Origin: Gonocerus acuteangulatus
Lineage: Eukaryota > Arthropoda > Insecta > Hemiptera > Coreidae
Direction of reading: 5' to 3'
Assembly: GCA_946811695.1 (NCBI GenBank)
Contig: OX328123.1
Coordinates: forward strand, 37,785,054-37,849,053
Length of the DNA: 64,000 bases
A program made the translations under genes and the position numbers. Shown piece after piece: positions 43,330-53,095 of this stretch (positions are counted from its first letter, which is position 1; each line of letters begins with the position of its first letter). The notes under the pieces were generated by a model that saw nothing but the letters and a program-made list of their open reading frames with translations, had not been told where the DNA came from and searched no databases.

Positions 43330-44488
43330 CTAGCTGAATACCCGTGCTTCGTCACGGCAGATAAGTAGTTATTATATTGCGTTAAATAATGTTTCATTAA
43401 AATTACGTTACTATACAATTCTGTGCAGTTTATTACAGCACGGTTCCCGTCATACTATATTTTATTCAATGGGCGTTAAAATTTAAAAGTTTATGTTTCC
43501 AAGAAGTCATATATAGTAACACCCAATATATTTACGAGTATTACCAAGGTTATAGGCGAGGAGGCTATGCAAGGGTTCCGGATATTATTACCTCACCTGG
43601 AAAACCTAAGGATATGCCATACATCACGGTTTGACCGGGACTGACCCGGTATTTTGCAATTGTTTCGCTGTCCCGCCCAGTTTTATCAATGTCCCGGAAA
43701 AGGCTGTAAGATGTAAAAAGTAATGAATTCATGTTTATAAGAATCTTTTTTAAATCGGTTACTTTTCTACAATCAACATTTTTACTACTGCTCACAGTGT
43801 CAAAGAAATGAGAAGTAATCTAACTGTAAAACGCTGGAACTACCTGCACAGCGCTGCCAGCTGCCAGACACTACTATTTGGCTGAGAGATTTTTTTAAGA
43901 AAATCAAGTAGCAAAAAAAGTTCCGTTCTTATTTTTAAGGTTTGGGTAGACTAACAGTTTAGGATTCCCCCCTCCCGTTAGTTGCTAGGCTTAAAACTCA
44001 CCAACCATTTTGCTTATAATTTGTACTCTTTTTATACCCCCCCCCCTGGTATGCCCATCCCATATTAATGTGTCTCGGTTTAACTCTCCAAAAATATGGC
44101 AAGCCTATCTGACGGGGACAGGCAGAAAAGAAACGCAATTAAAACTCTATGAGGGTCAGTTAATTTCTAGTAATTCAAGGTCTGCCATCATAGTTGAAAT
44201 TAACCTCAATTAGAAATAAAACTATGAGATAGATAATGTAAGGCAACAGCTGTTCTTTATCGTCCTAGCAACGCAGGCTGCCTAGGCTTGCCTTCTCTAA
44301 CCAAATCAAACTTTAAACCCCCCTAAAAATGCTTAAAAATACGAATATCAAAAAATCCTTTCTTATCGAGCGCCTACGTTATATTGGGAGTGTCCATGCA
44401 AAATTTCAAAATTTTCTGTCGAGCGGTTTGGGCTGGGCGTTGATAGATGAGTGAGTGAGTGGTATTTGACAAATATATGTATAGTAGA
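43330..44488 (-). mobile_element. Helitron B of a head-to-tail pair
   Basis: Minus strand start TCTACTATACATATATTTGT (TC at 44488, preceded by A) and end AAGCACGGGTATTCAGCTAG (CTAG 43333-43330). Its last base directly touches the first base of Helitron A, giving CTAG|TCTACTAT with no intervening DNA. Contains a C run near 44035-44046. Confidence 0.82.
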
Positions 44489-44969
44489 TATGAAGATTCG
44501 CCAGGAGAAAACTTGATACAACATTCCAAATGTTTTAGTTTTCCAACCGGATACATGTAATACTCTTTCAGCTGTAACCATTCAACCCTTTTCAGCTCAG
44601 CTGTATGTTGAATGGAAGAAAGAGGTTTAAGTAGAGTGAACCATGGCCGATTAAACGGTCTGTCGAAGACATTGGTTCAGGTAAATTCACCATCTATTAT
44701 TAGTATGCCGCAGATCGGTTCATTACACTCACTAACCAACCTTGAATAGCTTTGACAGTTTCTTCTCCTATTTCTCAAGAACGTTCAATTCAAACGTCAC
44801 ATAAAGGAGGAGGGCGTTTTAGAAGACGACGGCAACATATTACTTTTACCTGAAATTAAGCATATTTTCAGTACATTTAATAAAATATCACGAAAAAATC
44901 AGAACTTTTTAATTAAAACAAAATATTAAAAGCTAGAAGAAAACATAAAACTTTCGAAGTTATATAAAA
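44489..44969. other. unassigned spacer
   Basis: No supported feature. Confidence 0.4.
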
Positions 44970-45001
44970 GTTCCTGCGAGTCGGACTTTTTTTTTTTTTT
45001 T
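44970..45001 (+). mobile_element. HL-A 3' terminus only, then T run
   Basis: GTTCCTGCGAGTCGGAC (to 44986), a T run, and then immediately the 5' end of the next HL-A copy. Either a tandem junction or a very short leftover. Confidence 0.6.
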
Positions 45002-45136
45002 TTAGCGCGGTCACTCCCTACCTCCATAGGGAGAAGCCGCTTATGAGGTTGACCTCACGACGCAATCCGGAAGTGCCGACTAGAAACTTTCTCGTTTCAG
45101 ACCCCATAGATCACGAAAATATAGGTGGTTCAAATT

Positions 45137-45197
<61 letters not shown>

Positions 45198-46462
45198 TCT
45201 GGTGCGAGGAAAGTGCAACTCATGGGAAGCTATTCAAAAACTGTTCTATTCCGTTGTTGGAGCAACCGCTCTGTACTCCTCTGAGTTATGGGCTCTCTGT
45301 TATCTAGAGAAAATTTAGAGGATTCAAACTAAATTCTTAAAGCATTTGCTCTACCTTCCTTCCAGGACTCCTAACTACATGGTGAGATTGGAAACAGGAT
45401 TCCCGCACTTGAGTGGAGATATCTTAAAAAGAACTCTCAATTGGTGGATAAAATTATTATCTATGGACGAAGATGAATTTCCCAGACGATGCTATAACAG
45501 GATTGTTGGTCATCTAAAGAACAGGCCGTATGATTTTCAAGATCCCTGGTTCTAATCTCCATAACATGCTCTATACAATTGGCTATGAGGATGTCTTTTC
45601 GAGAGCAAGCTACACCTGGTTATTCCTACACAAGGAGGATATTCTGGAAAATGGAGAAATAACCAACTGTGTAAAGATATAGGACGGGCATGTAATTCCT
45701 CTTACAGCAGCTTCTACCGTCTGATTAGTGTTCTTGGTTATGGAGAAGAATACATCAAAACAAATATGATGATCAACAAGAAAAGGACAACAATCCAGCT
45801 AAGACTCAGCGGGGACAAGGAAATTCGGTTTTACATAAATGGCTGCTCATACTTAATTAATACCGAAGAACAGTGTACAATCTGCAACCTTCAAGAAGCA
45901 GAAACACTAGCTCACATATTAATCCGTTGCCCTATGTACAGCAGTCCTCGGAATCACTTTATCAAGAAATACCTTCCACCTGGGAATGATGAAGAAGCAG
46001 TACAGCAGTTCCTTACCAACATCACAACCAACAAATGCAGCAGTGTCTTCTACTTCATCACGGAAGTAATGAGGATACGGGCTTTTATAATTAACGAATA
46101 ATTATGATTATTCTGTGCTCGAGTTTGTTTATTTATTTTATTTATTTATTTATTTTTTGTATTATTTATTTATTTTTTTATTTTTATTTTATTACTGTAG
46201 TAAAGTTACTCTTACACAACATGTATGTTTATAAAATAAGGATTTATTTGTTATTATTACTCGTGTTGCTATTTTAATTTATTTTTTTCTTTATATGGCT
46301 AAGTTTTGATTATTTTTTATTTTTTGCTGGATGCAGACACTGTTTATTTTGCATTTAATTTTATTTATCAGCATTTTGTAAATTTGTAAATAACATGCCC
46401 AGACTCCCTGTAATTGTAATTATTACTTATAAAATACAGAAATTCATTCATTCCTTCATTCA

Positions 46463-46517
<55 letters not shown>

Positions 46518-47714
46518 GTATGTATTTTTATATATGCTTGTCTGTTCGCTCTCTAGCAAGCTCAAAAATGGTCCGATTTTGATGAAATTTGGTACAAAAA
46601 TCTGTCGTCAAATTTGAGAGGTTCGTTAACCAGCAGATTTCGCCCACTGGAAGATAGTGTTTGGGGCGAAATTCGCGCAAAAAAATCGTAACACTTACGT
46701 TTTTGAGTTCATATACTTGCAGGTACTTGTTTTATAGGTTTCTTAACATAGGAAAACGAATGAAACCATTTTCAAGGCGATATCTATAACCGTTCGTGAG
46801 AAAAGTGGAATCAATGTTTTTGTAAGTCATTATATTTTTGTGGGTATTTAGAATCGCGGGATTCAATTGAAATATTTTTCACGTCTTGAAAATTAATCCC
46901 AACTAATATATTTTGGTTATATTTGGAGTTAAGGTAGTATGCGAAAAAAAATAATTTTATTAATAGACATGAGAAGTTATCGGATCTCCGGATAACGGTT
47001 GGGAAATCGTGGTGTGGAAAATGACCATTCGAATGCTTACTAAATTATCTACAAAAACGGTTCTGAAGCAATATTCGATGGCGCAACGTCAATCAGAGAT
47101 ATAAGCGCTTAAAACATTAAAAGTGTTTGTTTTGTTGTTTTGAAAGGGTTTTTATCTTTGTTTATCTCACTTTTTAATTGGTTTTAAATTGCATTTATCA
47201 GTAAAATTAGTAAAATAAGGTAAGAAACTTTGAAAGGTATTGGTAATAAGTTTGGAGTGGCTTTGGTAATCAAGATGGCTGTGGCTAATGATGATGGCGT
47301 ATGCATTGTTTGTTTTTAATTCTCCTATCTATATAACCTTCCTCGTAGCCTCCAACTGAAGTTATCGTTATGTCTTATTTTATAGAAAGATTTAACCCAC
47401 AACAGAATGGAATTTTATTCGCCATGAAGCACATATTTACAATTGATTAAAACAGTAAAACGAATTTGCTAGTAAAACAAGATACTTAAAATGACAACGA
47501 ATATTTGGTTGTTTAGAATAGAGCCTTCTCAGCAGTAGTCGAAGAGTAAGTACGTTTTCAGTACATAATTGTATTGACTAATACAGATTAAGAATTATCC
47601 GCTTCTGTGTAAGTTGGCTACTGTCAGTTTCCTGTGATTTGTAATGCTAATCTATTCCATTTCTTCGAGATGTACGTAACCGCGCTAAGATGATGCAGTT
47701 CCTGCGAGTCGGAC
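45002..47714 (+). mobile_element. HL-A copy 1, complete, split by a LINE
   Basis: 5' TTAGCGCGGTCACTCCCTAC with hairpin, GAGGTTGACCTCACGACGC, ATAGGTGGTTCAAATTTG, (TA)n 45138-45196; LINE-3 occupies 45197-46465; (TA)n resumes at 46466-46520, then TGTCTGTTCGCTCTCTAGCA and the body. 3' AACCGCGCTAAGATGATGC, AGTTCCTGCGAGTCGGAC at 47714, then T. Without the LINE it is about 1.44 kb. The inverted subterminal repeats are TTAGCGCGGT and ACCGCGCTAA type. Non-coding. Confidence 0.82.
45197..46465 (+). mobile_element. 5'-truncated LINE-3 inserted in a (TA)n tract
   Basis: Plus-strand remnant of the C-terminal part of a LINE ORF2: ALYSSELWALCYLEKI, stop (45316), IQTKFLKHLLYLPSRTPNYM, LNWWIKLLSM. After stops and frameshifts around 45555-45765 it continues MMINKKRTTIQLRLSGDKEI and a CCHC knuckle (CTICNLQ...HILIRCPMY). 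The 3' region is AT-rich and ends in (ATTC)n just before TA resumes. No polymerase core. Clade not assigned. Confidence 0.8.
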
Positions 47715-48033
47715 TTTTTTGTACATTTGGCCATATTTAATATCTGTTACCTGCGGTCTAAATTAAGCTAGTAGTATTTTATTAATAGGTTAAAAGAAAA
47801 GACTTTACTGCATGCTTATACATAACTTGACCCCTGGTGGGCCTCGATAGCTAGTAATAGTCCGTCGGCCCGTATACATTTCATGCAACGATTTTTATGA
47901 TGTTCCATTTTTAGCGCGGTTCCTCCCTCCCTTCATAGAGAGGAACCACGCTTATAAGGTTGATCTCATGAAACAATCCGGAAGTGCCGACTAGAAAATT
48001 TTGCGTTTCAGACCGAAATTGACGGTGGTTCAA

Positions 48034-48093
<60 letters not shown>

Positions 48094-48097
<4 letters not shown>

Positions 48098-48159
48098 GAT
48101 CAGGATACTTCCAAGGCACCAATGACCCCAGTGGTTGCAGTGCCTTTAAAAAAAAAAAA
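48094..48159 (+). mobile_element. truncated retroposon (stem-loop tail and poly(A))
   Basis: CCTGATCAGGATACTTCC then AAGGCACCAATGACCCCAGT, GGTTGCAGTGCCTTTAAAA and poly(A). Sits within the TA tract of HL-A copy 2. The rest of its poly(A) is at 49581-49621, beyond HL-A copy 3. The tail matches the LINE 3' end at 1305-1345. Confidence 0.75.
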
Positions 48160-49353
48160 GTCCGACTCGCAGGAACTGCGTCATCTTAGCGCGGTTCCAG
48201 CGAGCCGTGGGATGATAAAATTCCTGCCGGAGCCTTGGATTATGAATCCAAGGCGCTAGCCATTAGACCACGGGAGACCCCGGTTCCTGTTCATATCCCT
48301 ATTCTCATTTGAAAAGCATAGAATAGAAACAGATAATATTTTCCTCGGCCTTTGTACAAAGGGTTCTATGGCTATACCTGGGGTCAGGTCCGCAAGACCC
48401 TAGAATCCTCTTCTACCGATACTTCATTTCATACGTTTCAATGAATTGGAAAATATCAAATATTTTCACACATTCCTGTGTTCTTTTACTATAGTAATAA
48501 TTCTACAGATAAAATCAATTAAAAAATAAAATAAAAAAACCAACAGCATAAAGGCAATTGAAAATATTCAAAAGACGTCAACGAATCTTTTTCTCTTGGC
48601 AAGCTATATTTCTAACAATGAATTGTTTTTCTTATTTTGCCTAATCTGTTTTATTGTAAAATACATTATCCAACTATAAGCAATTAAAAAATAACAAGGA
48701 ATAAAAACAGACAAAAAGAACAGTTCGAATAAGAAAAATCAATTACTTTAATGTTTTAAGCACTTATTTCTCCGATTGACATCGCCTAATCAAAACTTTC
48801 ATCAGAACCTTTTTTGTAGAGCATTTAGTAAGCTTTCTAATGGTATTCTTTCGTTTACCAAATTCTTAACCTTTTTCGAGATATTAAGGAAAATATACAA
48901 AGTTACCAAAACTTTTTAAGTCTGTTAATAAAATATTTTATTCTAACCCTTCCTTAACTCCAAACGTAACCAAAATTTCAACATATTAGTTTTGATGAAA
49001 GTAGAACATGCAGAAAATGTTTCAACTGAATCCCATGATTCTAAGTACCCAAACCAAAAACGGTATTCAAAAAATATTTTTCCAATTTTCTCGAAAACGG
49101 TTAAAGCTATTGCCCTAAATATGGTTTCATTCGTTTTCCTAGCCCAGGAATCATATAAAACGAGTACTTAGAAGCTTATGAACTCAAAAACGTAAGCGTT
49201 ACGATTTTTTTGCGCGAATTTCGCCCCAAACGCCATCTTCCAGTAGGCGGATTTTGCTGGTTAACGAACTTGACCTTTCAAATTGGACGAAGGATTTTTG
49301 TACCAAATTTCATCAAAATCGGTCCATTCGTCTTCTAGCTAGAGAGCGAACAG

Positions 49354-49422
<69 letters not shown>

Positions 49423-49576
49423 TATACATATATGTATATATACAAATTTGAACCACCGTTATTTTCGGTCTCTAGGGGTTCTGAAACGCGAAATTTTCTA
49501 GTCGGCACTTCCGGATTGTTTCATTGTATCAACCCTATAAGGGGGGTTCCTCCCTATGGGGGAGGGAGGAACCGCG

Positions 49577-49580
<4 letters not shown>
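48160..49580 (-). mobile_element. HL-A copy 3, complete
   Basis: Minus strand: 5' TTAGCGCGGTTCCTCCCTCC at 49580 with strong hairpin, (TA)n at 49358-49445, the CTGTTCGCTCTC body, and 3' CGCGCTAAGATGACGCAGTT, CCTGCGAGTCGGAC ending at 48160. Inserted into a poly(A) run (A|A, i.e. T|T). An 82-bp tRNA-like piece lies in its 3' end. About 1.33 kb without that piece. Confidence 0.82.
48199..48280 (-). mobile_element. 82-bp tRNA-like insertion with 7-bp duplication
   Basis: Minus strand reads GGGGTCTCCCGTGGTCTAAT with A-box-like CTAATGGCTAGCGCC, then a perfect anticodon-arm hairpin CTTGGATTCATAATCCAAGG (loop contains CAT). The T arm is degenerate. CGGTTCC is duplicated at 48192-48198 and 48281-48287. 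It lacks the A-rich tail of the other SINEs. Confidence 0.65.
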
Positions 49581-49638
<58 letters not shown>

Positions 49639-50056
49639 TTTGTCTGTTCGCTCTCTAGGTCCCAGACGAGTGGTCCGATTTTGATGAAATTTGATACAAA
49701 AATCTTTCGTCTTATTTGAATGGTCAAGTTCGTTAACCAGCAGAATTCGCGCGAAAAAAATCGTTGCGCTTACTTCATATGCTTGCAAGTACTCGTTTTA
49801 TAGGCTTCTTGGCGTAAGAAAACGAATGAAACCATTTTTATGCCAATAGCATTAACCGTTTTTGAGAAAATTGGAAATATTGGGGGTTTGGGTAAATAAA
49901 ATCATGGGATTCAGTTGAAACATTTTCTGCAGGTTTGAATTACACCAAAACTAATATGTTGAAATTTTGGTTCTTTTGGAGTTAAGGATGGGTTAGAATA
50001 AAATATTTTATTAACAGAAATGAAATATTTTGGTAACTTTGTATACTTTCGTTAGT

Positions 50057-50120
50057 TTTTTTTTTTTTTTTTTTTTTTTTGGTTAATTTTAAGTGCATCG
50101 ACTGCCGAGGCCAATAGCAC
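50057..50120 (-). mobile_element. 64-bp tail-only retroposon with 12-bp duplication
   Basis: Poly(T) then, on the minus strand, GTGCTATTGGCCTCGGCAGT and CGATGCACTTAAAATTAACC. ACTTTCGTTAGT is duplicated exactly at 50045-50056 and 50121-50132. Second instance of an insertion made only of the shared stem-loop tail and poly(A). Confidence 0.92.
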
Positions 50121-50205
50121 ACTTTCGTTAGTATCTCGAAAATGGTTGACAATCTTGGGAAGTGGAAGGTAACCATTCAAAAGCTTACTAAATGCTCTAC
50201 AAAAA

Positions 50206-51448
50206 GTCCGACTTGCAGGAACTGCGTCAGCTTAGCGCGGTTACATATCGAAGAGATGGAATAGATTAGCATCACAAATCACAGGAAACTGACAGTAGCC
50301 AACTTACACAGAAGTGGATAATTCTTAATCTGTATAAGTCAATAAAATTATATACTGAAAACGTACTTACTCTTTGACTACTGCTGAAAAGGCTCTATTA
50401 TAAACAACCAAAAATTCGTTGTCATTTTAAGTATCTTGTTTTATTAGAAAATTCGTTTTACTGTTATAACCAACTGTAAATATGTGCTTCATGGCGAATA
50501 AAATTCCATTCTGTCGTGGGTTAAATCTTTCTATAAAATAAGAAATAACGATAACTTCAGTTGGAGGCTATGAGGAAGGTTATAAGACAGGAGAATATAA
50601 AACAAACTACGTCATCATGATTAGCCACAGCCATCTTGATTACCACAGCCACTCCAGACTTATTATTACCAATACCTTTCACCGTTTCTTAGCTTATTTT
50701 ACTACTATACTAATTTTACTGATAAATGCAATTTAAAACAAGAAATAACCATTTAAAAAGTGAGATAAACAAAGAGAAAACCCCTTTCAAAACAACAAAA
50801 CAAACACTTTTTAAGTTTTAAGCGCTTATATCTCTGACTGACGTTGCCCCATCGAATATTGCTTCAGAACCCTCTTTGTAGAGAATTTAGTAAGCATTCG
50901 AATGGTTACCTTCCGCTTAGCACGAGTTCCCAACCGTTATCGAGATATTTACGAAAAATGTATGAAGATCCGAAAACTTTTCATGTCTATTAATAAAATA
51001 ATTTTTTTCGCATACTTCCTTAACTCCAAATATAACCAAAATTTAAACATCTTAGTTGGGATTAATTTCCAAGTTGTAGAAAATATTTCAATTGAATCCC
51101 GCGATTTTAAGTACTCACAAAAATATAATGACTTACAAAAACATTGATTCCACTTTTCTCAGGGACGGTTACAGATATCGCCTTAAAAATGGTTTTATTC
51201 GTTTTCTTAGGTCAAGAAACGTATAAAACAAGTACCTGCAAGCATATAAACTCAAAAACGTAAGCGTTACGATTTTTTTTGCGCGAATTTCGCCCCAAAC
51301 ACTATCTTCTAGTGGGCGGATTCTGCTGGTTAACGAACTTGACCTTTCAAATTAGACGACAGATTTTTATACTCAATTTCGTTAAAATCGGACCATTTTT
51401 GAGCTTGCTAGAGCGCGAACAGACAAGCATATATATAAATATATATAA

Positions 51449-51498
<50 letters not shown>

Positions 51499-51630
51499 AT
51501 TTGGGCCACCTATATTTTCATGATCTATAGGGTCTGAAAAGTGAAAGTTTCTAGTCGGCACTTCCGGATTGCGTCATGAGGTCAACCTCATAAGCGAGTT
51601 CTCCCTATGGAGATAGGGAGTAACCGCGCT
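50206..51630 (-). mobile_element. HL-A copy 4, complete, inserted in copy 2
   Basis: Left edge GTCCGACTTGCAGGAACTGC at 50206, right edge GGGAGTAACCGCGCTAA near 51630. The flanks CTCTACAAAAA and AAAAAGGTTCTG rejoin to the uninterrupted HL-A body seen in other copies, which proves both boundaries and an A|A (T|T) target without duplication. 1425 bp, closely similar to copy 1 over the whole body. (TA)n at 51428-51495. Confidence 0.88.
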
Positions 51631-51846
51631 AAAAAGGTTCTGAAGAAAGTTTTAATTAGGCGGTGTCAATTGGAGAAAAAGTGCTTAAAACTTTAAAGTA
51701 ATTGATTTCGTTTATTTGAACGGTTCATTTTGTCTGTTTTATTCCTTGTTATTTTTTAATTGCTTATAGTTGGATAATGTATTTGACAATAAAACAGGTT
51801 AAGTAAAATAACAAAAAAATAAAAGGTCAGAAAATGAGCATTATTA

Positions 51847-52018
51847 CCTACTAGGTGTTATCTGCTATAGTAGTGATAGCTACAGCAGCTACAGCCTTCC
51901 TGAGACCTGCTGGGTGTTACCTGCTATGATGGAGTGATAGCTACAGCCTTCCTGAGACCTACTAGGTGCTACCTGCTCTAGAAGTGATAGCTGCAGCAGC
52001 TACAGCCTTCCTGAGACC
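51847..52018 (+). repeat. minisatellite, 3 units of 52-59 bp
   Basis: Units begin CCTACTAGGTGTTATCTGC and end CTACAGCCTTCCTGAGA; the middle unit lacks a CAGCTA block. No coding meaning seen. Confidence 0.85.
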
Positions 52019-52898
52019 TACAAGGAGGCACTGGGTAAGTGTGCCAGCTGTTCTCAATACGTGATGCCTCGCCGGTCTCACTTTTAGCATCCTTTTCTCT
52101 TTACCTTTCCGCCACTTGGGGTGTTAATTATTTCATTAAACTCCTTTCGTTATGACATTTAACTTTCTAAGATGATGAAGAAATATTTGTGACTTACATT
52201 ATTGAAAATTTTCCAGTCTCGTTCAAGAGAAGGCATGCACTGTTTGCTAGAAATGCGTCATCTTAGTGAGTTCCTATGTAATGTATATATCTGGTCTGAT
52301 TAGGAATCCTTAGAACGAAACGAAATCAGGAATTCCGAAACTTCGAGCTGTGTATTTTTCCGTTTCAGGTAGTGCAATCGAAAATTGCACATAAATTTAT
52401 AATGTAGTAAATGTATATTTTTTACGAGTAATCGCCTTCTGAACACGAAATTCCAACCGTTTTCCAGATATTTTAGAAAATATATAAAAAGTTCATGTCT
52501 GTTTATGTCTGTTTTTAGGATTTTTTATTTTGTGGTGTTATTTGTTTGTTTACTTGTGCTTAAGGGCAATCGTTTGAAGTGAACGAATTTTACATGGGGC
52601 TATGAGGATCAAGGATTCGCAAAAAACAAATTAATCATTGTTGGTGTTATTTAACAATTTTCTGATCTAAAATGACTTTCATTCTATTTGCTACGAAACC
52701 TTGCCTCTTGTTAGCCCCATGTAAAAATTCATGATTTTTTTTTTTTTTTTTTTTTTTTTTAATCTCTCCCCATATAATGAATAAATGAAAAAAATAAAAT
52801 TAGGATAGGATTCCAAGTACCTCAACGGGTTCTCTAGACGTATCAGTTTGTCATTTTTAATTCCAGAAGACTTCAAAATGTCGATTATACTTACACTT
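52019..52898. other. spacer with poly(T) and a decayed HL-A end
   Basis: AATGCGTCATCTTAGTGAGTTCC at 52254-52276 resembles an inverted HL-A 3' end without its terminal hairpin. T run at 52737-52760. The repeated GCCCCATGTAAAA / TTTTACATGGGGC at 52590 and 52716 forms an inverted pair about 130 bp apart. Confidence 0.4.
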
Positions 52899-53034
52899 TT
52901 AGCGCGGTTCCTCCCTCCCCCATAGGGAGGAACCCCGCTTATAGGGTTGATACAATGAAACAATCCGGAAGTGCCGACTAGAAAATTTCGCGTTTCAGAA
53001 CCCCTAGAGACCGAAAATAACGGTGGTTCAAATT

Positions 53035-53095
<61 letters not shown>

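Larger units (their letters stand above)
47911..51835 (+). mobile_element. HL-A copy 2, host of four nested insertions
   Basis: 5' TTAGCGCGGTTCCTCCCTCC (47911) to (TA)n at 48039-48093; resumes after insertions at 49622 with TA then TTTGTCTGTTCGCTCTCTAG; body to 50056; resumes 50133-50205; resumes at 51631 with GGTTCTGAAGAAAG and GGAGAAAAAGTGCTTAAAAC. Insertions in order: a SINE tail in the TA tract, HL-A copy 3 in that tail's poly(A), a 64-bp retroposon, and HL-A copy 4. The 3' terminus is not found after 51835. Confidence 0.72.

Noticed and set aside
46466..51495. A >5-kb palindrome with 1.2-kb arms (46466-47714 against 50206-51495)
   Set aside because: The arms are two separate HL-A insertions in opposite orientation; each has its own two ends, and copy 4 is demonstrably inserted into another HL-A copy.
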